Assembly (NCBI RefSeq): GCF_020379485.1
Contig: NC_063436.1
Span: forward strand, 17,439,389 to 17,503,388
DNA from: Brassica napus
Lineage: Eukaryota > Streptophyta > Magnoliopsida > Brassicales > Brassicaceae
Direction: 5' to 3'
Length of the DNA: 64,000 nucleotides
Shown piece after piece: positions 25,101 to 37,000 of the stretch. Under the pieces are notes generated by a model, which worked only from the letters and a program-made list of their open reading frames with translations, searched no databases and was not told the DNA's origin. Each line of letters begins with the position of its first letter. Within the stretch, counting starts at the first letter, position 1. The position numbers were made by a program, and so were the translations under genes.

Positions 25101-27193
25101 GCCAACTGTTGAGTAAATAGGTAACCCTGGAGTTTATCCAAAATGTAAAGCTAAATGCGAACGAACCTGCTCTTTGAATAGCTCTTCCTTCTCTTCATAA
25201 CTATTGAGAGCAATTACTTCAACCTGTCACACAAGAAACAGTTCCATTTCTTGATCCTAGCAAAAGAAGAGTGATACTAAGTTCTTATAAAATGGTCAAG
25301 CAAACGTACATTGAAGAAATCACTAAGAGGAGTTTCTTTGTGTGCTTGAGGCTTGGGGACTGCATCCCAGATCTGCATGTATGAACAATATATAAGGAAT
25401 TGCATAGTCAAAGCACATAAAAGCTAAAGACCGTCTCTTATTTTACCTTTTGAATGTCTTCCCTTAGCACTGGTTCTAAATTTTCCAATGGCGTCTGCAA
25501 ATATTCATTCACAACTTATACTCCAGAAAATAGAATGATGAAGAAGAGAAAACAGAAAATGCAAGCTACCACTTGCTAAGTGGAAAAATACAAATACATA
25601 CCCTTGTTTTATCTCTTATGACAAACATCAAAGTCGTTTTCCGCGGACTAAACAACCTCATCATAACCTGATCGCATGTAGCAGGAAAAGCAAAGAGTGT
25701 TGAGACTTCAGATCAGCAATAACTCATCCTGATAAGAAGATGCAGACAATTTACCTGGAACACAGTCTTCAAAAGAGGTTTGTTTGCTGCTTGCTCCCGA
25801 CCAATATCATGACACCACCTGCATTATACATCCAAGAACCAGTATGTTATAAGATAAAGTCAGAAAAAGAATGTTCTGCTATCTATCGAAGAAAGTAGAG
25901 CACAGAAGACAACTTACATGTTTATGAGAACTATGTCTGAGACAGCAAGTGCAAAAAGAGCACTCTGTTTTTCGAAAGCAGTATCATCCTAACAGCCAAA
26001 TACAAGGAAACTGTACGTAAGTAAGCCATTCTATACTAAAACACTCTATTTAAGAAATAAATTTTTTTGTGTGTGCTCATTAAGATTGACACTGCGCATG
26101 AAACCAAGCTAAGACTCTAATCAATACAAGTCAAGGTTCATTGAAGTTATTCACAATCAGTGCCAAAGCTCAAAAGAAGATTATACTAACTGGTGTTCGA
26201 TAAAAAAAAAAGTAAAGGACCGAGGGTACACACCTCTCCACGCTCTCTCCCATCGGTACCCTCCAAATCCATCACAACGGTGCAAGGCTCAATACCAGCG
26301 CATCTAGCAATCCAGATACCCTTAGTCGTCTGGGATCTGAAAACAAGGAAATTCAAGGGTTGAAGAATCTTAAATTATAAGCCAACTGTTCTTCCCACGA
26401 AGTATACAAAGAGCAGGACATACCTTCCTCTAAAAGCATCCATTTCCCTAAAGTTCGTTCCAAACAAATGATTCAAGAGGGTACTCTTCCCTGCAAATCC
26501 AACCACAATCACTTCAAAATCAGCCCCAAACACATGGATCCAGAAGAATCAAAAGCTTTTGCACTACATACCACTACTCTGAGGACCCATGATCGAGACA
26601 ACCGCATAAGAAAGGCCACATTCTTCCAGCTTAACCTCCTTGATAAAATTATCAACCCCAGAGACATTAAAGGTACCATCTCCATCAATAAGCTGAGTAG
26701 AGCAAGCGGCATCTGCACATATCACAATACAATAAAGAGGACATCAAATCAGATCCTTTGTACATGTCAGCTCAAGGAGCCTCTGAACAAAGCAAACTGA
26801 ATCTGACATAACTACTTCAAAGTCTTAGACTTTTCATTAAACCCAGAATCCTTACTAATCTCACAAAAACCCAAACCAAATTTCAGATTTTTTTCAGTTA
26901 TAAGATTCCATATTTGGACAGTAATCAAGCAAATCCAACCTCTTTATAATCAATCATAGACACTCAGAAGACAGAAGAATCAAATCATCAAACACCTTAT
27001 GAGCAAAGAGATTTACAAACAGATAGAGATCACAAAACCTAAATCAAAGAGCTTACAAAAGAAACTGAAATCGAAAACGAATAACGCTTGGATCAGGAAA
27101 AAAAACGAAAACTGATCAGATCAAAAAAGAAAAACGGATCCACGAGATCAGGAACATTTATGGAGCAGAGAGATGTGTATGTGAAATACCCAT
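22146..27193 (-). CDS. RHD3: ROOT HAIR DEFECTIVE 3, dynamin-like ER-fusion GTPase (copy 1)
   Basis: A gene of about 20 exons. A tiny first exon (ATGG at 27190-27193) splices to exon 2, giving [20 protein letters not shown], then [13 protein letters not shown] joined to [19 protein letters not shown] (P-loop GPQSSGKS). Next come [29 protein letters not shown] (switch II, DxxG), [26 protein letters not shown] (RD motif of atlastin-like GTPases), [13 protein letters not shown] and a long helical middle domain. The C-terminus has [20 protein letters not shown] plus [20 protein letters not shown] (a two-pass membrane hairpin) and a Ser-rich tail ending in PIDTSS. The protein fuses ER tubules and is needed for root hair and cell expansion. 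No frameshift or premature stop was seen. RHD3 is followed tail-first by TrmL, and head to head with bL34m across about 1.25 kb. Confidence 0.93.
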
Positions 27194-28257
27194 TGTCGCA
27201 CAAGGATGCCTCAGAGAGAGTGATGAATGAGAAGAAGAAAGGAGAGAGAGATCTCAAGAGGGGAAGTCGAGAGCTTTGATGCACAGCTGCTGCTTTAAGA
27301 CGACTGGTTCTGGTGGTAAGGTCATACAACCTTCTTTCTTTTATTTGACAACCAACAAAAAAAAATGCCAAAAAGTGATTATTTTTTAATTCCCAACGAT
27401 TTTATTTCGCTTACCCCAATATTCACCGATAAATATATGATTTTAAGCCATTTACCGATTAATTATAAGTTTTTTTTTTGAGAAAGGAGTTGATTAATTA
27501 TAAGTTTAGGTCCAATTAACTTTTTTCTTCAATTAATAAATTTTTTCCGTTTCAAAAATAAGTAATATTTTAAAATATTTTTATTAAATTTGTATTAAGT
27601 GATAATAGTAAATTGTAAAAAAAATTAAAATGAATTGTATTTACTAGATTATGATCGGTTAAAACTGTAAAAATAATAAATGATTAAATTAATATATTTA
27701 TAATTAAAATTTGAATATTTTTAATAGGTGTGAAAATTTTAAAATATATACTACTATTCTAAAACAGAAAAATGTCAACTACAAAAATATCAATAGAGCA
27801 TATCTGATCATTTTAATTTATTAATAATATCCTAGTTTGAGGCAAACAATATTTTTCAGGTAAAAGATCACTAAAGAATAATAATAATGTAAATTCAATC
27901 AACGAAATTATGATATACTCATTACATTTGGTCGCAAAAGAGAAACTGGGTCCCACGTGGGCATTTAGAGACATTGATGTATGGCTGGACAATAATAGGA
28001 CCCACACAAAAGCCCAATTTTTAGTGGGATCCACTTAGCCGCCTCTTCGCCTTTGTAAAAGTTGGACGGTGGTGTGATCTAATCTAGGCGGCTCCGGCAT
28101 AGCGACAACGTGGAAGTTCCACCGTCCGATTACTTCTCGTTAACCACTGTGATGGTCAGATATATAGCCGTCATTTTTTTTAACGTCAAACATCGACAGT
28201 TTTTTCTAATGTCATTTTCTTGAGTTACGAGCCAAGTTTAAAATGAGGCCAAAAATA

Positions 28258-28360
28258 GGCCCATATTAGAGAAAAAAACCCGCATCCACAAAGACCTTAT
28301 AATATCTTGATAAATTACAATATGTTTATTTATAAATTGGGCCTTACGGCCCAAAGCCCA
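28258..28360. promoter_or_regulatory. Site II elements in the bL34m promoter (copy 1)
   Basis: GGCCCA at 28258-28263, TGGGCC at 28338-28343, GGCCCA at 28348-28353 and AGCCCA at 28355-28360 cluster 85-190 bp upstream of the bL34m start. A GA repeat follows at 28380-28396. Site II clusters of this kind are typical of plant ribosomal-protein genes and TCP binding. The AAAACCCTAA telo-box-like string falls inside the start of the coding sequence (28452). Confidence 0.55.
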
Positions 28361-28443
28361 TGTAGATTTCCTCTTCCAAGAGAGAGAGAGAGAGAGTGAG
28401 CTCAGGGAAGCAATCGCCAGTCTCGGAGAAGGGGGAGAAGACA

Positions 28444-29601
28444 ATGGCTGCCAAAACCCTAATCAGGTCGGGAGCTTCGCTAATGAATCGGTTTCTATCA
28501 AAGCCTACGACGACTCTTGTGCAGAACAATCTCAGATCGTTTCAGCAGATAGCTCCTCAGCGACAAGAACTCCCGCCGTGTTTTTTGTTCCCGTCGTTGA
28601 CGAATCTACAAAACAAGCTTAACCCGCGCGTTAACGACACTGTTACGCTTCAGGAGCTAACGGAACGTGGGTTTCTTCACCCATCTGGTCTTCCTTCACT
28701 CGAGTTCTTCTTACCAGAAGGTTTACTTCTCTGCTCTCTTACCTCCATTTGAGTGTTCATATCGTTAGCTCAGACTGGTAATTAGCAATAACTCCTAAGG
28801 TATATGATGATTTGAGTATTAGTCTGGTGCTGATCAGTGTTCTGTTTTCTAAAGATTTGATCTTTGAGTGCTTACACAGTTGAAAAAAAAAAGATTAAAG
28901 ACAGAACCTTTATTTGGTTTTTTTTTTTTTTACGGTTTGGTGTTTTTTTTTTCTTTTTTGAAACGGGTTGTAAAGTGCTTGTAGGAGGGTGATGAATCTG
29001 GCTATGTTGTGCAGAGTTTCATATAGTGCTTATAATCTTGAGAATTTCAGTCTGCTGTTTATTGAGCTTTAGCGCGTTGCAACGTCGCACATCTTGCTGC
29101 TCTGTGGTACTATGCTATGTTGTGGGAGAGTTGCATATAGTGCATGTTCAGTATGTTGTTTATTGAGCTTTAGTGACTTTACATTTTGTTACTCTACGGT
29201 GCCTGCTTAATATCTTTGTACTTTGGTGATGTAGTCGATCCTTCAAGTGAGCCGTTGCTTTTATTTCCCAAGAGGACGTTCCAGCCTAGTACTATCAGGC
29301 GCAAACGTAACCACGGATTCTTTGCTCGGTATGTCTCTTTGTATTAAACCTCCTTGTTTCAGTCCAAGAATAGAGTCAAATCTTTGCTCTTTCTCGTTCG
29401 TATTAGAGGAATTTGTTGATTTAGCACTAATGGAAAGTAAGAAGAGGATTGTTTGTTCGTTTGTACATGGTGCTTGAGCGACCAAACTGTTTACTCAATT
29501 GATTAGTGAATGTCTTGAATATGAGCAGAAAAGCAACCAAAGGTGGACGGAGAGTCATAGCTCGGAGAATAGCAAAAGGGCGTCACAGAGTCACTGCCTA
29601 G
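28444..29601 (+). CDS. Mitochondrial large-subunit ribosomal protein bL34m (copy 1)
   Basis: Three exons (28444-28720, 29235-29328, 29529-29601) join to 147 codons. A Ser/Arg-rich presequence MAAKTLIRSGASLMNRFLSK is followed by a plant-specific spacer. The C-terminus is the bacterial L34 signature: KRTFQPSTIRRKRNHGFFAR, then KATKGGRRVIARRIAKGRH and a final RVTA before TAG. Bacterial L34 is about 46 residues and corresponds to the last third. The protein should be imported and assembled into the 50S-like mitochondrial subunit. It corresponds to At3g13882. Copy 2 at 40331 appears identical in its coding parts. Confidence 0.92.
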
Positions 29602-30404
29602 AGTCCCTCTTTAATCTTTTCTATGAATCTCCAGCTATCAGATAGGCCGGCTACGTCTCTTTCCTTACAGGCTAGAAAATCTGAAACTTGGATCTCATAA
29701 ATACCTTGGATGTATCAATATCCATGTTTTGACGTGTTGTTTTGGATCTTGGAGTCGAGGTGGAGTTAAAGATCTCAGCATCTTTTATTTTCTAACAATC
29801 TCTAACTCCTTTTGAATGGTTACTTTACATCAAGGAATAAGTTTTTCTACATGATGCTTAATTACGTACATATATGAGTTCATTATTTGTGTATAGGTAT
29901 AGTAGCCTTATCCAACAAAGTCACACGGCTATAACCTATGAAGAACTAACAACATTTATGAAATATAAACAGTTGTATGGTATATTTGAACCAAAAAAAA
30001 ACAGTTGTATGGTATATGACACATAATACAGCAGTAACACTTGCTATCATATTTATAAAATTAAACTTGATTAGTGTGGAAATTTGATCTATAACTGATG
30101 TGAAACTATGATGCAAACGAGGCCATAGAGCTGAGGAATGGCTCTGCAGTCTATGCAAAACAAAAGAAAGAAAATAGGAAAGTCTCTCTCTCACTCTTAT
30201 TTTTATCTGTTTTCTTCTGATTTCTGACTCAAACATTTACTTCATGTAGAGGAAAGAGATTCAATTAATGAGTTGTAGAATCCCAAAGATTAAAAAAACC
30301 TGAGAGAAAAGAAAAGGCAAGAGCTGATAGATTGGTAAAGAAAATAACTTCACTTGTCCCATAAGCAACACCCTTGCCTATGTTGTAGGCACTACTAGGC
30401 CTAA
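29602..30404. other. Region between bL34m copy 1 and the captured-gene element
   Basis: This holds the bL34m 3' UTR and AT-rich spacer. The same sequence is present at 41493-42285, with a small deletion near 42100 (TTTTCTTCTGA missing). No gene is visible. A direct repeat CAGTTGTATGGTATAT occurs twice (29970 and 30003). Confidence 0.5.
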
Positions 30405-30724
30405 GACCATCATTATCCCTATAACCCCATTTGGGTTTCTTAATGACTTATTTAATAATAAAAGTTAGTTAAGAAATTTAATTAAGAAACCCATAGATTT
30501 TGTGCTCCATTGGAAGTTTCTCAATGAAGGGTTCTTAAAAAAAAATAAAGAAGGAATGTAGATGATTTTATATAGAGAAGGAGAGAATTTGTTTTACACT
30601 TGTTTGGAGAAGAGTTTTAAAAACAATACTTTCACTACAAGATACACTACAACCAGAATAGACATTCACTAATGATCCTCTAGTTCATAAGATCAAGCAC
30701 AAGAAATAGAAGTCATACTACATA

Positions 30725-31017
30725 CCGGCAACAGAGATCTGAGTAACGTCTATAGCACTAACGCATATCCATTTTGCAGCCTCAGTGCCAAAAGCTACTA
30801 GGAGAGACTGAAGGCCCATTGCTCTGTCTCCTTCAACACTTTTGAAGTTATAAACAATCGCTATTCCCAACTGCAAATAAATGTATTGATAAGTGCTAAA
30901 CTCCAAAACACCGCTGGAATGTATATATAGAGCTTACCTTAAGAGGTGGAGCAGAGTATATATAAGATAACAAGGACCCTCCCAAAGCAAGATAGAACAA
31001 AGCGGGAGTGGTATGCC
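30725..31017 (-). pseudogene. Captured fragment of chlorophyll synthase (CHLG)
   Basis: Two exons remain. Exon 30938-31017 reads GHTTPALFYLALGGSLLSYI then YSAPPLK, and exon 30725-30870 reads LGIAIVYNFKSVEGDRAMGL, then QSLLVAFGTEAAKWICV and SAIDVTQISVAG. These match the prenyltransferase core of chlorophyll synthase, including the second Asp-rich region (NDFKSVEGD in functional enzymes). Here that Asp is Tyr-Asn (YNFKSVEGD), so a metal-binding position is altered. Splice sites are intact (GTAAGC and GTATGT donors). The rest of the gene is absent. It was acquired from genomic DNA, because introns remain. Confidence 0.85.
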
Positions 31018-31297
31018 CTGCATGTAAAAGGGAAGGTTTTAGCAATTTTGATGTAAGCTTTTAACTGTACTTGTTACATCAAAAACCACCAACATAATGC
31101 AGACCACTACCACGAGATGCTCCCAATGCTCCACTCTGTGATGAATCTCTCAATGCTCCCACTACAAGACATAACACAAGCATTATCAGTCTGTGACATA
31201 GAAAAGCACAAGACATTACTCAAGCACAAGACATTATTTAAAAAAGACTAGAGAAAAAAACATTGGCGTGGAGAGAAAAAGAAGAAGAAGAAGACAG

Positions 31298-31703
31298 ACT
31301 GTAGCAATAGTATTTCCTCTCTTCTTCTCTTCGGGAGCTTTATCAATTTCATCAAAGGCAATAGCTTTAGCTTTTCTCTCTTCAGCAAGAACCTAAACAA
31401 TAAGTAGAATCCCTATATCAACTTGGAAAAAAAAGCCTTTCCTTTAATTAGAAACGCTCATCACGTGTTTAAAAAAGGCATCACCTTTGTGATTGCAGCA
31501 GTCAAAGCAGTCTTCCCGTGATCTACATGCCCAATTGTGGTTTACTGCAACAAATAACACAACTATTACAAAAAGAAAAACAGAGAAAAGTCATGATCCA
31601 TATCTCTTTAACCAATTTCAAATCAATGAAATGAAAAAAAAATAGAAAGAAACTCAATTTCGAGTAAAAGTGGCCATTGATCTCCACAGAGAACCTCTGA
31701 AAC
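31298..31703 (-). pseudogene. Captured fragment of mitochondrial elongation factor Tu
   Basis: Three pieces in order on the minus strand. A leader piece near 31650-31703 reads WRSMATFTRN and then a stop or splice. Exon 31495-31544 reads TTIGHVDHGKTALTAAITK, the G1 P-loop. Exon 31298-31392 reads VLAEERKAKAIAFDEIDKAP followed by EEKKRGNTIATV, the switch I region. The KAKAIAFDEIDKAPEEKKRG string marks the mitochondrial rather than plastid protein. Differences from a functional factor (GKTTLT to GKTALT, RGITIAT to RGNTIAT) and loss of the rest make it non-functional. Introns retained. Confidence 0.85.
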
Positions 31704-32052
31704 TTGAAGAAGGAGAGAGATCGAGAAGCCATTGTCGTTTGCAGAAAGAGAAGACGAGAAAGAAGAAAAAAAAATGCCTCATTATTTAGTTTGCTGACAC
31801 GTGGGTTGAAAACCCCCTTTGTAATCGGTTACAGAAATCCTATATTAAGGATCGATAACAACAATTTTTTTGAGTTTTGATTTAATTAAATGCTTCAATA
31901 TTTTTAGAAACCCTCTTAAAAGCCCCCGTTAATGGTGCTCTAAACCCCTCTAAAACCCACAAAGCTTCTTTAAATCTCCGTATCCTTCTTCTTCCTCTTT
32001 ACCTCTTCAGGCCTTTATAAAGCCATCATCACCATCATAAGTCATCTTCATC

Positions 32053-32309
32053 ATGAGAATGGGAGAAATAAGAAAGTGGTATGTGGCTATAATGGCGATG
32101 GTACAAATAGTGAGCTGGGTGTCTGCAACAAGCAGGCACATTGCTTCTACTCAAGTTTCTTTTCATCCAGGTTTGAGTGTTTCTTTAATTTTATCTTTCT
32201 GAGTATACTAATCAACCCCATTACTATGTATATATATGCATATAATGATAAGCAGACATGTGGATATTTAAATGGTGGGAACAATACCCTATTTAGTTTC
32301 TATTTGTAA
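32053..32309 (+). pseudogene. EPFL3 5' fragment (exon 1 and part of intron 1)
   Basis: Exon 1 (32053-32170) encodes MRMGEIRKWYVAIMAMVQIV and the rest of the signal peptide through STQVSFHP, with its GTTTGAG donor. The duplication junction cuts intron 1 at about 32307, so exon 2 with all six cysteines of the mature peptide is missing. If unspliced, translation would stop soon after the signal peptide. The TATA-like TTTATAAAG at 32014-32022 is kept. Compared with copy 2, exon 1 has a few substitutions (VSATSRH against VCATSRP). Confidence 0.88.
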
Positions 32310-33516
32310 CTCGCTTTTGCAGTCTGATAGCGCTTCAGGAGGTAGACCACTTGTCTCTGAACCAAACAAGAGGTAATCTCCTCTTCTGTAAGAAAATTCC
32401 TGCATCAAACAAGTTCTGACAGTTGAGGACAAAAGCATTCTCTCTTGACGCTGCTCAGACATGCAATGGACTCATTTCATTTTAGGAATATCAATTCAAC
32501 TTTTTCTAACCATTTTTTTCAGCTACCTAATTTCAAAGTGGCTGTTGCTAACAAACGCAGTGAGGTCTAGGGGTCACGCAACTTACTGAATGTATCTTTG
32601 TTCCTCTTTTGGTGAAAGCTATCATCCGTTTCTCTCCCTCCTAAGACAAACATAGACATAACAAGTCAGACATCATATCCAGGGAACTGAAATTAGAAGT
32701 GTTGAGGTGATGGAGAAACCTGTTGCCTGAAATATTCTTGAAACTCAGCCCATGAGCTGTGCGCTTTGACAACCACAAAGCTAAATGCTTTAAGTTAAGG
32801 GGCATGAATCTCACAACCTCTTTAAACTTTTAATAATAACATATGAGATGCTTATGCAAGGGAAGTAAACCAACAAAACTAAAAATAGGTGAGGGATACG
32901 GCCAATAGTCCAAACCAGCTCGCTTTACTTTGGCGTCATCCACTTGAAAACCTAATGGCTGAAGCAGGATGGATCAGATGAACACTTGGAAACAATGAAT
33001 CAACTAATATAAGGAGATAACATGAATGTACCCCAACTAAATGCAGACCAACAGCTGAAGCTGCACATGTTCTTGCAATGCAACCTGTGTTTCCAGGAAT
33101 CTGTCAAATGAAGGAGACACGAGTAGATATCTATATAAGCCACTACAAGTTTCTGAAGACGCCACTACCAAACCAAAACAATGCAGTAGTAACGTTTATT
33201 TGTTCGTATTGTTTTAATGATTGAGCGTAACCTGGGGAGAGACCAATACTACTTGAAGAAGCTTACTCCTCGCATCTTCTTTAACTCCTTCTCCTGCCCC
33301 ACGCGGCAGGGCATTACTTCTCTTGTCCTTGTCCGAGAGAGGAGGAGGAGACAGAATCTTGGAGGAAAATGAAGTGATGGAGAGAGACAGCTTGCGCTTG
33401 AGGTTGAGATGAGTTAAGCCAAGAGAAGGCAAGAGACGGTCACTTGACTGGTGCCGGAGATGAAACGGCCTTGAAGCTATAAAGAAGCTCAGACTGCTCC
33501 GGCCGCAACTCCCCAT
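32289..33516 (-). pseudogene. TrmL copy 2, truncated at the duplication junction
   Basis: The exons match copy 1 up to LPPEALSDCK. The junction then replaces the C-terminus with SELQIETK and a stop at 32289-32291 that lies in the inverted EPFL3 intron sequence. Everything after that is lost, including the IPM-LNLS-VYEA segment that forms the SPOUT trefoil knot and binds S-adenosylmethionine. The promoter and transit-peptide exon are intact, so it may still be transcribed. An active enzyme is very unlikely. Confidence 0.88.
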
Positions 33517-34034
33517 TCTTCCCCAGCCAACCTACTTCCTTCCTTCCTCCGCAGATAATGTTGTTTTAGCACGCTTTGAAAATAATATCATTTGGGCCCA
33601 AATTGTCAATATCTAGGCCCATTTATTATTCAGACCATTCCTCATGCCTAGTTCATGTCGGAGACCAATCTTTAATGTTTCAACTTAAAAACAGAGTGAA
33701 ATGACTTGCATTACCATAAAAATGAGAAACTGATACTCTCTTCAATCAACAAACCAATCTTTTAAGTTTCACCATTCTTTCATCAGATACAATAAACCAC
33801 ATTAATACAGAACTCGCAAACAAACCATGACTATATTTTTTTTGTCTGCATCATGTCTAGGAACATACAAGATAGGCACCAATGCCTTAAGAGACATAAA
33901 CATATGGCCCTCGGTGAACCCCTCTGATCAACACCAAAATTGAGAGCTATCCTTTTGTAAGGGTACCGAAATTTAAAGTGTCTAGGTTCGTGGACTCGGA
34001 CAAACAACAGCTTAAGCTTGTCTAGTTCTTTGTT

Positions 34035-37000
34035 CTATGAACTTGTGTCAATGGGAACAGATTTTGCCGGAGAAGAACCAGAGCTGCTGCTGCTACTGCT
34101 TTCTCCATTGGTTGTAACATCGGATTGAGCTGAAGCTGAGGAGTTCATAGAACTCTGGTTGGTATTTGTGGATGGTGCTTGTCCTTCTTCAGCGAGTTTC
34201 TTAAGGAGGTTCATGACCGTTGGAAGGAACTTGGTTGACAAGGAAAGAAGTCCAGGTAGCTGTTATTGATCACAGATGAAACATTGGCTTTTCAGAGACA
34301 TTATAAATGAGAATAATTTGAAGAACAGTGGCAATACGGATGTTGGAAACTTGCTCATACCGCTCCATGTTGGAATTCTCCTGAAATATTTAACTGCACC
34401 CACAAGGCTTTGGAAACAAGGTATCCAACGAACAGAACACCGAGCCACAGAGGATTTCTGCCACAAGAGAAGCAAGGAAAGAAGAGAAAGGTGAGTGGGG
34501 AGAATCTCCTTGATCTGAAAAACAAACTCAATTCAAAAGAATGGGTAAAGAGTACCTTAATAGAGTCATAAACTCATTAAATCCAAGAACTACCAGGGCA
34601 AGGATTGCCCATGGAGGTGGCAACCAGTTGTTATTCCGTCGGTTAGCTTCCTGAAATTCAATGTTACCATATGAGAAAATAGAGAGTTCTAATAGCATAT
34701 CTTTTTAACTTTTAATAAGCGTACCTGTGCAGAAATAGCCTGTGTAACGGTATATTCTGTCTCGTTTTTGAATTGTCTCCACAGTGATTTACACTGTACA
34801 GGTGTGATCAACGTCTTTTCTGGTGCAACCTGATAAAAAAGAAGGTAAGGATATATAAGACCATTTGTGTTTTCATTATAAATGCTGAGTGAGGTTTTAG
34901 TCACCTGCTCCCAAGTGCTTGAAGCGAGTGAATCAATTGTGCTGATGCTCTTGCTGGTAGCACTGTTACTTGTAGAATTGACCAGAGCGAGAGTCAGTGT
35001 CTTCTCAATATTGTCGAGCTCATCTTCCAAGCGGATAACAGCCATAACAGACAGTAGCTTCAAGGACTACAAAAAAGATAACAAGGTTGTAACGTCAAAA
35101 TCTGGAAAAAGTTTGATCGAGTCACAGAATCGGAGCTATAAGGCAGGGTTCATACAGCAGAACGAGCCATTTTGGTGATTGCTCTGATATCCTCCTTTCC
35201 AGTCCAAATACGTGGCATTGAATCAGAATCATGGCTGAAGATTGTAGTAAATCTGGATAGAAAATTGTTTAATCAGAAAGCTGTGTAAGAGATGGAAGTG
35301 GTGTATAATAACAAAACTAGTATGATGGTGTCACCTATCCTTCATGCGCATCAAAGCTCTTCCAGCCTCTTCCTTTGCCTTGGTTTCAACAATACCACGT
35401 GCATAGTTCTCAAGGTCAGTGAGCATTTTATTCCGTGTTTCTTCGTCCATGTTGAATCCAGATAGTGCGTCGGAGAGACCATAGACAGCCAATTCTCCTT
35501 CTCGTCTTAGTAGCTTTCTTATTGCTGGCCATGTTTCATCATTGGCACCATCCAGAAGAGCTTCCACCGGTCCAGATAATGCTGCAATTAGTTTTGACTG
35601 CAATGACGATTATTTATTAGGAAGCTCCAGATAGCAGTTGACACCTGCTTTGTGCTAGATTATCCAGATCAATATGTATGTCTTTATTCTGCTTAAGAAT
35701 TCTATTTACCTCATACAGAGTAGTCAGTTCAGACAACTTTGCAGTACGGACAGAAGAGATATGGGCTTCAATGTCACGCTGAAGCTTTTCCCGAGTTTTG
35801 GATGTATCCCAGTTCGCTTGTTCAATAACAGCCTCTGCCAAAGAAAAACCATTTAGTATTTATTTCGTATGATAATCTTCAGATTCCAATATGTTATCCT
35901 ATATATCACAATATTTTCAGTAGTAACATCAACGCTAGGCTATACCTTCACATCCTTTATCAAACTTAGACACGCAAGACTGAGCGCAAACATCCGCTGA
36001 TGCTGAAAAGGCTTCACCCGCATTTAACGCCTTCTCAAAAGCATCCTTGAAGTTTTCAAGTGCTCCAGATCTCAAATGTCCAAGCAGGTCTTGGAAAGTT
36101 GGTTGAACAAGCTGCATAGGACAGTAAATAAATGAGTGCCTAATACCAGGTCTCTAATTCTTTACAACTATGTGAGTCTCTCTGAATGTTTCCAGGTGAC
36201 ACAGTGATTGCAGCAAAGCACAAGTTAAGAGTATATGCATTACTTGCAATAATTTTTCTTGCAGCTGTTGTCTCTTGGATGATCTTACACCTTCTTCAAA
36301 GTATGTCGCCTCTGTGTCATACCTACAACAAACATCAGGACAAGCATGAAAAGGAAACTCCTACTGTTCTATACTCTAATGTATGCATAAGAAACCTCAA
36401 ATTCAATAAAGTCGGCATACAAGAAAACTGTATAGGACAATTAAGCACGAAAATCTTACTCTGATAAGCAAGACTGGAGGATTGAGCTCAGCTTTTTTCC
36501 AAATCCAGACACAGGTCCAGAATGTACAGCTTCTTCCAATTCACGCCAATTCTATACAATGTTTAGACATAAATATTAACGACGAAGTCGCTGAAAAGGC
36601 TAAAACGTGAAGCAGTATAAAGAAAATTCACCTCATTCGCAATAAAACCAGCAAACTTTTCATTGGCAATTTCCTCGCATCGCACAGTTGCTACCATGAC
36701 CTGTGCGCATAGGCATCGCATAAATAACAAGACTAGAAGGAACAGTAACAAAACTAGAGCTTGTAGCAAGAAAAATTACCTTGTGAGCCGGAAGGTCCAA
36801 GTCTTTGTTGTCTTTGATCACTTGCCACATCTGTTTTGCGCTAAAAGCAAACGCATTGGCAGGGACAACTCCTCGTCTATCACCAGCAAGTCCGCCAGGT
36901 GCAACAGAGTGGAAGAACCGTTGTCTCAAATTAGCAACCTTTCATTTACCAAAAAAATATTGGTAAAAGTATTAGTATCAGTCACAAAGCCAACTGTTGA

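Larger units (their letters stand above)
30405..31940. mobile_element. PIF/Harbinger-type Pack-TIR element carrying host gene fragments
   Basis: The left end is GACCATCATTATCC and the right end, inverted, is GAGCACCATTAACGG; the two match imperfectly as terminal inverted repeats. TAA flanks both ends (30402-30404 and 31941-31943). The homologous place in copy 2 (42283-42285) has a single TAA and no insert, so the boundaries are exact and the TSD is 3 bp, as for PIF/Harbinger. The interior carries two unrelated host gene fragments on the minus strand, both with introns kept, and no transposase. Subterminal AACCCCATTTGGGTTTCTTAA-like sequence resembles the ends of other Brassicaceae Harbinger elements. 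It lies 113 bp upstream of the EPFL3 fragment start. Confidence 0.85.
20404..32309. repeat. Tandem segmental duplication, copy 1
   Basis: This segment is repeated almost base for base at 32307-42650. It runs from inside the last TrmL exon, through RHD3 and bL34m, to a point in intron 1 of EPFL3. The offset is about 11,889 bp at RHD3 and 11,887 bp at bL34m. Copy 1 is longer by about 1.5 kb because of the element at 30405-31940. The junction at 32307-32309 shows TAA shared by the EPFL3 intron and the TrmL exon, a short microhomology. Confidence 0.95.

Noticed and set aside
30405..31940. Functional chlorophyll synthase or EF-Tu gene
   Set aside because: Only two or three exons of each remain, with substitutions in key motifs, inside TIRs. 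They are captured fragments.
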